Source: Actinomadura oligospora ATCC 43269 | GTDB lineage: Bacteria > Actinomycetota > Actinomycetes > Streptosporangiales > Streptosporangiaceae | DNA length: 64,000 bases | Direction: 5' to 3' | Assembly (NCBI RefSeq): GCF_000518265.1 | Contig: NZ_JADG01000008.1 | Coordinates: forward strand, 469,484 to 533,483 | Shown: piece after piece, positions 33,145 through 40,529 of the stretch | Layout of the letters: each line of letters opens with the position of its first letter | Numbering within the stretch: the stretch's first letter is position 1 | Translations under genes and position numbers: made by a program | The notes under the pieces: generated by a model | What the model saw: only the letters and a program-made list of their open reading frames with translations | Databases searched by the model: none | What the model was told of the DNA's origin: nothing

Positions 33145-33543
33145 ATGACCACCACTCCGGCGCCGCGCGGCACCTATTCCGGATGGCTCGGCTTCGCCGG
33201 CGTGCTCGGCACCCTGCTGGGAGTCTTCAACGTCATCGACGGCCTGGTCGGCCTATTCAAGCACGACTTCTACACCACCGCCAACGGCCACCTCCTGGTC
33301 TTCAACTACACCGCCTGGGGCTGGATCTGGCTGATCATCGGGATCATCCAGATCGTCGTCGGCATCGGCATCCTGAGCGGTCAGACCTGGGCGCGCGCGG
33401 CCGGTGTCCTGATCGCGGCCCTGGTGATGATCGGCCAGTTCGCGTTCCTGGCCGCCTTCCCGGTCTGGTCGGTGATCAACATCGTCCTGGCGATCCTGGT
33501 CATCTACGGCCTGATCACCGCGCCCCACGGCGCTCGGGGCTGA
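33145..33543 (+). CDS. DUF7144 family membrane protein
   Basis: A 132-residue protein with four predicted membrane helices: GWLGFAGVLGTLLGVFNVID, WIWLIIGIIQIVVGIGILSG, AAGVLIAALVMIGQFAF and INIVLAILVIYGLI. The topology and the conserved YTAWGWIW motif fit the DUF7144 family, common in actinomycetes and of unknown role. It follows directly after the broken paralogue, whose 3' half has been lost up to this gene's upstream region. Confidence 0.8.
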   Translation: MTTTPAPRGTYSGWLGFAGVLGTLLGVFNVIDGLVGLFKHDFYTTANGHLLVFNYTAWGWIWLIIGIIQIVVGIGILSGQTWARAAGVLIAALVMIGQFAFLAAFPVWSVINIVLAILVIYGLITAPHGARG

Positions 33544-33710
33544 CGCGCGTCCCACACCGCCTCAGCGGGTGTCAGCCGGGTGAGGCGTGGCTCGTGCGCT
33601 CGCCGCCGCCGCGTCCTCCGACCTGGCACGGGCGTTCGCCGGGCCGTCCCATGGGGGCGTGACCCGGCGACATGTCCGTCCGGTCTCTCCTGGTAGTCCG
33701 TCCGGCCTCT

Positions 33711-34181
33711 TTAGTAGAAGGCGCGGATGCCCGTGCTGCCGTCCTTCTGCTTGACCAGTTTGAAGCTCTGGGTCTTGAGGCCCTTGTACTGGGAGCCGAA
33801 GACGCGCCCGCCCCGCAGGGTCAGCGCGGTGCGCTTGTAGTAGTTGCGGATGCCGCTGCTGCCGTCCTTCTGCTTGATCACCATGAAGCTCTGCCAGGCG
33901 TTGCCCGCGTACTTCTGGCCTGAGACGGACGCGTCCTGCATGGTCAGCACCATCGTGTCCTTGTAGAAGGCGCGAATGCCCGTGCTGCCGTCCTTCTGCT
34001 GGACGAGCCGGAAGCTCTGCGACCGGGTCCCCTTGTACTGGGCGCCCTTGACCGACGAGCCGTCCATGGTCACCACCTGCGGCGGAGCCGCCTGGGCGGG
34101 CGCGGCGCCCAGGCAGCAGGCGAGTGCGGCGGCCAGGCCGACGCCGCTCAGGTGACTTCGTTGAACCGGGGTGAGAGTCAT
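33711..34181 (-). CDS. Secreted protein of three ~43-residue repeats
   Basis: A 156-residue protein with a signal peptide ending near APAQA. The mature part consists of three repeats, each with a G-x-x-Y-x-G-x-x-x-Q-S-F core followed by QKDGS(T/S)GIR. The protein stops exactly at the end of the third repeat (GIRAFY). The repeats are beta-rich and resemble no family I can name with confidence; a beta-trefoil-like fold built from three units is one possibility. It may bind a surface or ligand. The function is unknown. Confidence 0.75.
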   Translation of the reverse strand: MTLTPVQRSHLSGVGLAAALACCLGAAPAQAAPPQVVTMDGSSVKGAQYKGTRSQSFRLVQQKDGSTGIRAFYKDTMVLTMQDASVSGQKYAGNAWQSFMVIKQKDGSSGIRNYYKRTALTLRGGRVFGSQYKGLKTQSFKLVKQKDGSTGIRAFY

Positions 34182-34409
34182 ATTCGATGACCTCCGATGC
34201 GTTCGGCGTGAGCGGCCGGAGACCGACCGACCGCGAACTCAACGTAATCATTCGAGTGCTGTAGGTGACATATCGCACGGGTGACGCTTTCCCCCGGCCG
34301 TCCGGCGGACGGGGAGGCGTGGCCTTCAGGCCCTGTACCGCAAGGGTTTTTCGCAGTTTGAGGGACTTGCCGGGGGTACGATGCGGATGATCACTCCCTG
34401 AGCCCTGAG

Positions 34410-35213
34410 GTGCACATGGCCGAGTCCCCGCAGATCCCCATCGGCGTCCCGACCGCGGCGCGCGTCTACGACGTGATGCTGGGCGGCAAGGACAACTACG
34501 CGGTGGACCGGGCCGTGGCCGAGGCCAGCCTCGCGATCATGCCGGAGCTGCGGGAGATCGCCCTGCACAACCGCGCGATCCTGCACCGCGTCGTCCGGCA
34601 CCTGGCCGCGGAGGAGGGGATCACCCAGTTCCTCGACCTCGGATCGGGGCTGCCGACCGTCCGCAACACCCACGAGGTCGCCCAGGAGGCCAACCCCGAG
34701 GCCCACGTGGTGTACGTGGACATCGACCCGATCGTCCTCGCGCACGGCCGGGCGATCCTGGCCGACAACGCCAACACCGCCGTGGTGACCGCCGACATCC
34801 GCGACCCGGACGACCTGCTCGCCCGCCCGGAGATCCGCGCGCTCATCGACTTCGACCGTCCCGTCTGCGTGATGCTCGTCGGCATCCTGCACCACCTCGG
34901 CGACGACGAGGACCCCGGCCGGATCGTCCGGGTCCTGCGGGACGCGGTGCCGAGCGGCTCGTACTTCTTCATCACCAACTTCACCCGCCTGGGCGACGCG
35001 CCCGAGTCGGTCGCGCTGGAGAAGCAGCTCCTGGAGCAGCTGGGCACCGGCCGCGTCCGCACCCCGGCCGAGCTGGCCGCCTTCTTCGACGGCCTCGAGA
35101 TCCTGCAGCCCGGCCTCGTCCCGCTCCCGCTGTGGCGCCCCGACGAGCCCGTCCTGGACGCCAGCACCGTCGACGTCCGCTTCATGACCGGCGGCGTGGG
35201 CCGCAAGCCCTGA
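34410..35213 (+). CDS. SAM-dependent methyltransferase (Methyltransf_19/DUF574)
   Basis: A 267-residue protein of the actinobacterial Methyltransf_19 family. The N-terminal signature PTAARVYDVMLGGKDNYAVD is diagnostic. The SAM site is QFLDLGSGLPT with Asp in VVYVDIDPI, followed by MLVGILHHL. Actinomycete genomes carry many paralogues; substrates are mostly unknown. The GTG at 34410 and the ATG at 34416 are both possible starts. A strong hairpin follows the stop. Confidence 0.9.
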   Translation: MHMAESPQIPIGVPTAARVYDVMLGGKDNYAVDRAVAEASLAIMPELREIALHNRAILHRVVRHLAAEEGITQFLDLGSGLPTVRNTHEVAQEANPEAHVVYVDIDPIVLAHGRAILADNANTAVVTADIRDPDDLLARPEIRALIDFDRPVCVMLVGILHHLGDDEDPGRIVRVLRDAVPSGSYFFITNFTRLGDAPESVALEKQLLEQLGTGRVRTPAELAAFFDGLEILQPGLVPLPLWRPDEPVLDASTVDVRFMTGGVGRKP

Positions 35214-35247
35214 CCCACCCGTCGTCAACGACGACGAACTTCATACG

Positions 35248-35898
35248 TCACTGAACAGAACGGCGACCTCGGTCGCCGTTCTTTGTCGTTCCACGGTCGT
35301 TCTTGATCGGCTCGATGGCGCGGCGCAGGCCGGTGGTGAGGTGCCGCGGGTCCTGTGGGGCGCGGGTGACGAAGTCGAACATCAGCCCGTCGATCAGCTT
35401 CGTCACGACCTCGGCGTCGAAGCGGGCGTCCTCGGATCCGGCGGCGAGCGCGATCAGCTCGGCCAGCTGCCGGAACTCGGCCCTGCAGCGGGCCATCGCG
35501 TCGCGGATCAGCGGTTCGCGCGCGCCCGCGAGCTCCAGCTCGAAGCGGGCCAGCAGCAACTCGCGGCTCTCGGACCACCAGCCGCGCAGCAACTCGGCGA
35601 TCCGGTCGTAGTCCGGGGCGTCCGAGCGGGTCGCGATGGCGCGCAGCAGCTCGTGGGCGGCCGGGCCTGAGCGCTCCTTGTCGATCTCGATCATGCGGTC
35701 GACCACGGCGAGGATCAGCATGTCCCGGGTCTTGAAGTAGTACGTCACCGACCCGTGGGGCAGGCCCGCCGCCTCCTGGACGGCCCGGTGGGTGAGCCCG
35801 CGCAGCCCGTGGCTCGCGATGACCGCGATCGCGGTGTCCAGCAGCAGCGCCCGGCGGTCGGTGCGTCCGGCCGTCCCCGCGTCCTTCCCGATGCCCAT
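35248..35898 (-). CDS. TetR-family transcriptional regulator
   Basis: A 216-residue regulator. The N-terminal HTH is in TAIAVIASHGLRGLTHRAVQ, then LPHGSVTYYFKTRD; the rest is a ligand-binding helical domain like those of TetR_C actinomycete repressors. I chose the ATG at 35898; an upstream ATG at 35925 overlaps the promoter region. It is divergent from the alpha/beta hydrolase gene, with a short shared control region holding a likely operator, so it probably represses that gene and perhaps itself. Ligand unknown. Confidence 0.9.
   Translation of the reverse strand: MGIGKDAGTAGRTDRRALLLDTAIAVIASHGLRGLTHRAVQEAAGLPHGSVTYYFKTRDMLILAVVDRMIEIDKERSGPAAHELLRAIATRSDAPDYDRIAELLRGWWSESRELLLARFELELAGAREPLIRDAMARCRAEFRQLAELIALAAGSEDARFDAEVVTKLIDGLMFDFVTRAPQDPRHLTTGLRRAIEPIKNDRGTTKNGDRGRRSVQ
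35257..35282 (+). terminator. Perfect hairpin terminator inside the TetR gene's 3' end
   Basis: AGAACGGCGAC and GTCGCCGTTCT form a perfect 11-bp stem around a CTCG loop, followed by TTTG on the plus strand. It terminates the methyltransferase transcript. It also lies within the last codons of the convergent TetR gene, encoding its Asn-Gly-Asp-Arg-Gly-Arg-Arg tail. Confidence 0.75.
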
Positions 35899-35918
35899 GC
35901 CGGGATTATGCCAGCCGA

Positions 35919-35955
35919 TTGACACCTGGAGAGAGAATCTCTACGTTCGGCGAAC
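35919..35955 (+). promoter_or_regulatory. Sigma-70-type promoter with overlapping operator
   Basis: TTGACA (35919-35924) and TACGTT (35942-35947) are spaced by 17 bases, an excellent -35/-10 pair for the hydrolase gene. The palindrome GTTCG-G-CGAAC (35945-35955) overlaps the -10 box, where a TetR dimer would block transcription. A wider CTCTAC...GTAGAG inverted pair surrounds it. Confidence 0.65.
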
Positions 35956-36005
35956 ATACTTCTCCAAGTGTAGAGCGGCGCTCCGCCGCCGGTGAGGACC
36001 GTGTC

Positions 36006-36959
36006 ATGAGCCAGAACCCCTCTCGACGCCGCAGATGGATCCGCCGCACGCTGGTGAGCGTGGGCGCGCTGACGACGCTCGTCGTGGCCGCCGCGCTGCT
36101 GGCCGCCTACGCCTGGCATCCGTCGGAGGCCCGGTACAGCTCGTCCTACCTGGCCCGATCGCAGGCGCTGTACGTGCGGACGCCGGTCGCGCGCTTCCAC
36201 TACACCCGGACCGGCCAGGGCTCGCCCGTCGTGCTCATCGCGGGCGGGGGCCAGTGGATCTACTCCTACCGGGACACCATCCCGGCCCTCGCCAAGGAGC
36301 ACACGGTGTACGCGGTCGACCTGCCGGGCCAGGGCTACACCACCCTCGAACAGCACGGCTTCCGCTACGACCTGGACGCGATGTCCGGCGCGATCGGCTC
36401 CTTCCTGGACGCGGTCGGGCTCCGCAGGGCCTCGATCGTCGGCCACTCCTGGGGCGGCAGCTGGTCCCTGTACTTCACCGAGCGCCACCCCGAACGGGTC
36501 GACCGGCTGGTGCTGATCGACTCCACCGGCCTGGACGTCCCGTCCAGCTGGGACTGGCGTCCGCTGGAGTACCCCGTCGCGGGCGAGTTGATCGGCAAGC
36601 TCATGCGCAGGTCCGACGCCGCCCGGACGCTACGGAAGGCCTTCGCCCATCCGGAACGCGTCACCCCGGAGCTCATCGACGAGGACTGGGCGCCGATGAG
36701 CCGCCTCCAGAACCGGAAGGCCCTCTGGATGTCCCAGCGCAACCTCGACTACGCGCTCACCCAGCGCCTCATGGGCCAGGTCCACGTCCCCACCCTCATC
36801 CTCTGGGGCGATCAGGACCGATGGGACAAGCCCTGGGAGGCGACCGCGATGGCGCGCCGCATCCCCGGATCCGTGGCCCACGTCCTTCCCGGCTGCGGGC
36901 ACAACGCCCACGAGGACTGCCCCGACCAGGCCAACCCCCTCATCGCCGACTTCCTCTGA
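36006..36959 (+). CDS. Alpha/beta hydrolase with N-terminal membrane anchor
   Basis: A 317-residue hydrolase with a basic start (SRRRRWIRR) and one membrane helix (LVSVGALTTLVVAAALLAA), so the catalytic part is probably outside the membrane. The alpha/beta core has the oxyanion motif IAGGGQW, the nucleophile elbow GHSWGG, an acid residue in LILWGDQDRW and the catalytic His in GCGHNAHED. The epoxide-hydrolase/haloperoxidase-like branch fits best. It is probably under control of the divergent TetR regulator. Substrate unknown. Confidence 0.88.
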   Translation: MSQNPSRRRRWIRRTLVSVGALTTLVVAAALLAAYAWHPSEARYSSSYLARSQALYVRTPVARFHYTRTGQGSPVVLIAGGGQWIYSYRDTIPALAKEHTVYAVDLPGQGYTTLEQHGFRYDLDAMSGAIGSFLDAVGLRRASIVGHSWGGSWSLYFTERHPERVDRLVLIDSTGLDVPSSWDWRPLEYPVAGELIGKLMRRSDAARTLRKAFAHPERVTPELIDEDWAPMSRLQNRKALWMSQRNLDYALTQRLMGQVHVPTLILWGDQDRWDKPWEATAMARRIPGSVAHVLPGCGHNAHEDCPDQANPLIADFL

Positions 36960-37012
36960 ACCGCTCGCTTTCGCCAGCACTCGGCGGACGGCGGACGACG
37001 TCCAAAACCGCA

Positions 37013-37030
37013 CGTCACAGGGCTGTGACG
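37013..37030. promoter_or_regulatory. Inverted repeat upstream of the DHA2 exporter
   Basis: CGTCACA and TGTGACG are perfect 7-bp arms around GGGC, about 90 bases ahead of the exporter's ATG and 54 bases after the hydrolase stop. It could be an operator for the exporter gene or a short terminator for the hydrolase; no T-run follows, so an operator is slightly favoured. Confidence 0.4.
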
Positions 37031-37119
37031 CACGCTACATGCGGTTCCTGTCAGCAATCGGGGCGCTGCCCCGCTCGATCCACGAAGAGCACGAACAGCA
37101 CGTCCTGTGAGAGGAACCT

Positions 37120-38733
37120 ATGAGCGCGAACCCTGAACGGGTGGCATCCACCAGCGGGAGCGGCCGAGGTGGCGGGGGTGAGTTGAACGCGGGTCAGCTG
37201 CGCGCGATCCTGATCGCCGTCTCGATGGCGCTGATGGCCGTCATCGCGTCGGTGTCGGGGCTGAACGTCGCCCAGACGCACATGGCCGTCGACTTCGACG
37301 CCTCGCAGAACACGGTCCTGTGGATCATCAACATCTACACCCTCACCCTCGCGGCGCTGCTGCTGCCGCTCGGCGCGATCGGCGACCGCCTGGGCCGCAA
37401 GCCCATGCTGGTCGCCGGGCTGGCCGTCTTCGGCGTCGCGAGCGTCGTGGCGGGCCTGGCCCCGACGGCCGGGGTGATGATCGGCGCGCGCGTGGCGGGC
37501 GGTGTCGGCGCAGCGATGATCATGCCGATCACCCTGGCCGTCATCACCTCGTCGTTCCCCGAGGACAAGCGCGGGAAGGCGATCGGCGTGTGGACCGGCG
37601 TCGCCGGGGGCGGCGGCATCCTGGGGATGTTCCTCTCCGCCTTCCTCGTCGACGTCGCCGACTGGCGCTGGCTGTTCGTCCTGCCCGTGGTCCTGGTCGT
37701 CCTCGCCCTGGCGATGACGCTGACGTCGGTTCCGAACTCCCACGAGCGCTCCGGCCACGCCTTCGACACCGTTGGCGCGCTGGTGTCCGTCGTCGCCGTG
37801 GTCGGTCTCATCTTCGCCCTGCAGGAGGGCCCCGAGCGCGGCTGGACCGCGCCGGTGACGCTGGCGGGTCTCGCCGTCGGCCTCGTCGCCACGGCCGGTT
37901 TCGTGTCCTGGGAGCTGCACCGCCGGGACGCGTCGCTGCTGGACGTCCGCCTGTTCGGCGAGCGTGGCCTGGCGGGCGGCTCGATCACGCTGGTCATGGT
38001 CTTCGGCGCCCAGGCGGGGATCTCGGTGGTCCTGTTCCCGTTCCTGCAGGCCGTGCTCGGCTGGTCGGGACTGAGGTCCGCGGCGGCGCTCATGCCCCTC
38101 GCCGCCTCCATGATGACGGCGTCCGGCCTGGCCCCCAAGCTGGCCGCGCGGTTCGGCGCCCGTCCGACCATGGCCGCGGGCATCGGGTTGACCGGCGTCA
38201 GCCTGGCGCTCATGGCTCTGTTCGTCTCGGTCGAGGACGGCTACCTGTCGATCCTGCCCGGCATCATCGTCATGGGCGTCGGCCTGGCTCTGTCGATGGT
38301 GCCGTCCACCGAGGCCATCACCCGTTCCCTGCCGCGCGAGAAGCAGGGTGTCGCCTCCGCCCTCAACGACGTCACGCGGGAGTTCGGCACCGCGCTCGGC
38401 GTCGCGGTCTTCGGCGCGCTCCTGACCGCCGGCTACCGCCACGCCATCGACGACCGGCTGCACGACGTCCCCCAGGGCACCGCGGACACCGCCCGGGAAG
38501 GCATCGCCAACGCCGTCGCGGTCTCGGGCGGCGCGGGCCCGCACGCCCAGGACCTGGTGCACGCCGCCAAGCAGTCCTACGTTGAGGGATGGCAGCAGTC
38601 CATGTGGGCGGGCGTCGCCGTCATGGCCGTGGTGCTGGTCTACATCGCCCTCCGCGGCCCGAAGAACAACACCCCCGCGGCGACGGCGGACGACACGGAG
38701 GTCAAGGAGACCGAGCCCGTCACCGTCCCATGA
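37120..38733 (+). CDS. MFS drug exporter, DHA2 (EmrB/QacA) family
   Basis: A 537-residue permease with about 14 membrane helices, typical of the DHA2 group. The loop 2-3 signature is GAIGDRLGRKPML; the antiporter motif in helix 5 is GVAGGGGILGMFLSAFLVD, matching motif C. AGAGGAACCT precedes the ATG. Members export cationic drugs and natural products using the proton gradient. It may be under the inverted repeat just upstream. No specific substrate can be inferred. Confidence 0.92.
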   Translation: MSANPERVASTSGSGRGGGGELNAGQLRAILIAVSMALMAVIASVSGLNVAQTHMAVDFDASQNTVLWIINIYTLTLAALLLPLGAIGDRLGRKPMLVAGLAVFGVASVVAGLAPTAGVMIGARVAGGVGAAMIMPITLAVITSSFPEDKRGKAIGVWTGVAGGGGILGMFLSAFLVDVADWRWLFVLPVVLVVLALAMTLTSVPNSHERSGHAFDTVGALVSVVAVVGLIFALQEGPERGWTAPVTLAGLAVGLVATAGFVSWELHRRDASLLDVRLFGERGLAGGSITLVMVFGAQAGISVVLFPFLQAVLGWSGLRSAAALMPLAASMMTASGLAPKLAARFGARPTMAAGIGLTGVSLALMALFVSVEDGYLSILPGIIVMGVGLALSMVPSTEAITRSLPREKQGVASALNDVTREFGTALGVAVFGALLTAGYRHAIDDRLHDVPQGTADTAREGIANAVAVSGGAGPHAQDLVHAAKQSYVEGWQQSMWAGVAVMAVVLVYIALRGPKNNTPAATADDTEVKETEPVTVP

Positions 38734-38802
38734 CCGCATGAACGACTGCCGGAAACGTCCGGTTGGAGGACTCTGAAAAAGGTGGGACCCGTCTGAGACG
38801 CA

Positions 38803-39429
38803 GTGGACAAGAAGGGGGTGACGAAGGGTCTACGGAAGGCGGCTTGGGTGAGACGGACGTCAGAACTGCCGAGGGTCGATGACTCGGATGTCATCGACCG
38901 GTCGCTGCGAGATCCGAGCGCGTTCGCCGAGGTGTTCGAACGGCATGCCGGGGAGATCGGACGCTATGTCACCCGCCGGGTCGGGCCCGGCGTCGCGGAG
39001 GACATCGTCGGCGAGACCTTCCTGGTGGCGTTCCGGCGTCGCACGGCGTACGACCGGAGCCGGAGGAACGCGGCTCCCTGGCTGTACGGGATCGCGACCA
39101 ACCTCATCAGGCGGCATCGCAGGGACGAGATGCGCGCCCTCAAGGCCCTGCAGCGGACGGGGGTCGATCCGGTGCTGGCCGACTCCTTCGCCGACCAGGT
39201 GGACGGGAGGGTGGCGGCCTCGGAGACCTCGCGGGTGCTGGCCCCCGTCCTGGCCGGGCTGGACGCGGGGCAGCGGGACGTGCTGCTGCTGACCGCGTGG
39301 GCCGATCTCACCCTGAACGAGGTGGCGGAGGTGCTGGGCATCCCCGCAGGGACCGCCCGGTCCCGCCTCAGCCGCGCCCGCACGAAGATCCGTTCCGCGC
39401 TGGAGAAGAAGGAGTACCGCCATGGATGA
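38803..39429 (+). CDS. ECF-type RNA polymerase sigma factor
   Basis: A 208-residue sigma-70-family protein. Region 2 is RSLRDPSAFAEVFERHAGEI ... DIVGETFLVAFRRR, with PWLYGIATNLIRRHRR at the core-binding/-10 recognition helices. Region 4 is LAGLDAGQRDVLLLTAWADL ... LGIPAGTARSRLSRAR. The start is GTG. The next gene begins 8 bases before the stop and encodes the CU044_5270-type membrane protein that regularly partners such sigma factors in actinomycetes, probably as regulator. Confidence 0.92.
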   Translation: MDKKGVTKGLRKAAWVRRTSELPRVDDSDVIDRSLRDPSAFAEVFERHAGEIGRYVTRRVGPGVAEDIVGETFLVAFRRRTAYDRSRRNAAPWLYGIATNLIRRHRRDEMRALKALQRTGVDPVLADSFADQVDGRVAASETSRVLAPVLAGLDAGQRDVLLLTAWADLTLNEVAEVLGIPAGTARSRLSRARTKIRSALEKKEYRHG

Positions 39430-40474
39430 GCTCGCGACGCTCTCCGAGATGCGCAGTCAGGTCCCCGCCGACGCCCGGTACCCGGCCGCCCGGGAGGCCC
39501 TGCTGGCGGAGATCGCGGGACGGCCGTCGAACGCCGAAGGCCGCGAGGCGAGCGGGCCGGTCCGGCTCGGCGGAGGCAAGGCGCGCAGGTCCTGGCCCGG
39601 CGGAGGCCGTGGGACGCGCAGGCCGATCCTGCTCGGCGGCCTGCTGGCGGGGGCGGTCGCGGCCGGCGCGGTCGTCGCGGTCACCACGCTCGGCTCGGGC
39701 GGGTCCCGGCACGCTCCGTCCTCGCCCGGCGCGTCGTCCCCGGTCAGGCTGGTGGCGGTGACCAGCCCGATGACGCTGGCCTCCAACGCCGCCGCGCTGG
39801 CCAAGGGGTCCCCGCCGCCGAAGCCGACGCAGTGGATCCACACCCGGATGATGACGACCACCTCGCACGCCAAGCCGTCGGGCGCGCAGGTGCAGGACCC
39901 CGGCACGCGTCAGGTGAAGGAGACGTGGGACCGGGTGGACTTCCTGAGGTTCGCCCACTTCGAGAACGGCAGGCTCGTCTTCGCCAACGGCATGCCGAGC
40001 CAGGTCGGGGGCTGGCCCGCCGGGCTCGACTACGCCTACCTGCAGTCGTTGCCGACCGACCCCGACAGGCTCCTGACGACCATCAGGCACAACCTCGCGA
40101 CGACGAGGACGCCGCTGGCCGAGAACCAGGTCTTCGACGCCGTGCTCGCGCTGATGGAGAACTACCCCGTGCTGCCCGCGAAGCTGAACGCCGCCCTCTA
40201 CGGGGCGCTGGCGCGGACCGGGTCCGTCCGGCTCGGCCACGTCACCGACCTCGCCGGACGCCCGGCCCTGAGCCTGTACCGCACCGATGCCGGGATCCGG
40301 ACGGCGATCCTCGTCAGCCCGTCCACCTACACCTACGCCGGGCAGCAGCGCGTCGTCGTCGCCGACTCCCGCACGTCCGGTGCCGACGGGACGCTCGCCC
40401 TGCGCAAGGGGGCCCTGCTCACCGACGAGGCCGTCCTGACCGCGTCGATCGTGGACGACGCCGGGGAACGCTGA
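39422..40474 (+). CDS. CU044_5270 family membrane protein, sigma-factor partner
   Basis: A 350-residue protein with a short cytoplasmic N-terminus (about 85 residues), one membrane helix (ILLGGLLAGAVAAGAVVAVTT) and a large extracytoplasmic domain. The KPTQWIHTRM...KETWDRVD pattern fits the CU044_5270 family, found next to ECF sigma factors. By position and topology it may act as an anti-sigma factor or co-sensor. It lacks a clear ZAS zinc motif (HxxxCxxC) in the cytoplasmic part. The start overlaps the sigma gene by 8 bases. Confidence 0.8.
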   Translation: MDELATLSEMRSQVPADARYPAAREALLAEIAGRPSNAEGREASGPVRLGGGKARRSWPGGGRGTRRPILLGGLLAGAVAAGAVVAVTTLGSGGSRHAPSSPGASSPVRLVAVTSPMTLASNAAALAKGSPPPKPTQWIHTRMMTTTSHAKPSGAQVQDPGTRQVKETWDRVDFLRFAHFENGRLVFANGMPSQVGGWPAGLDYAYLQSLPTDPDRLLTTIRHNLATTRTPLAENQVFDAVLALMENYPVLPAKLNAALYGALARTGSVRLGHVTDLAGRPALSLYRTDAGIRTAILVSPSTYTYAGQQRVVVADSRTSGADGTLALRKGALLTDEAVLTASIVDDAGER

Positions 40475-40529
40475 CCCGCTCCGGGGCCCGCCACCGCGGG
40501 TGAATTCTCCGTTCCCCGTCGAATGTCCC

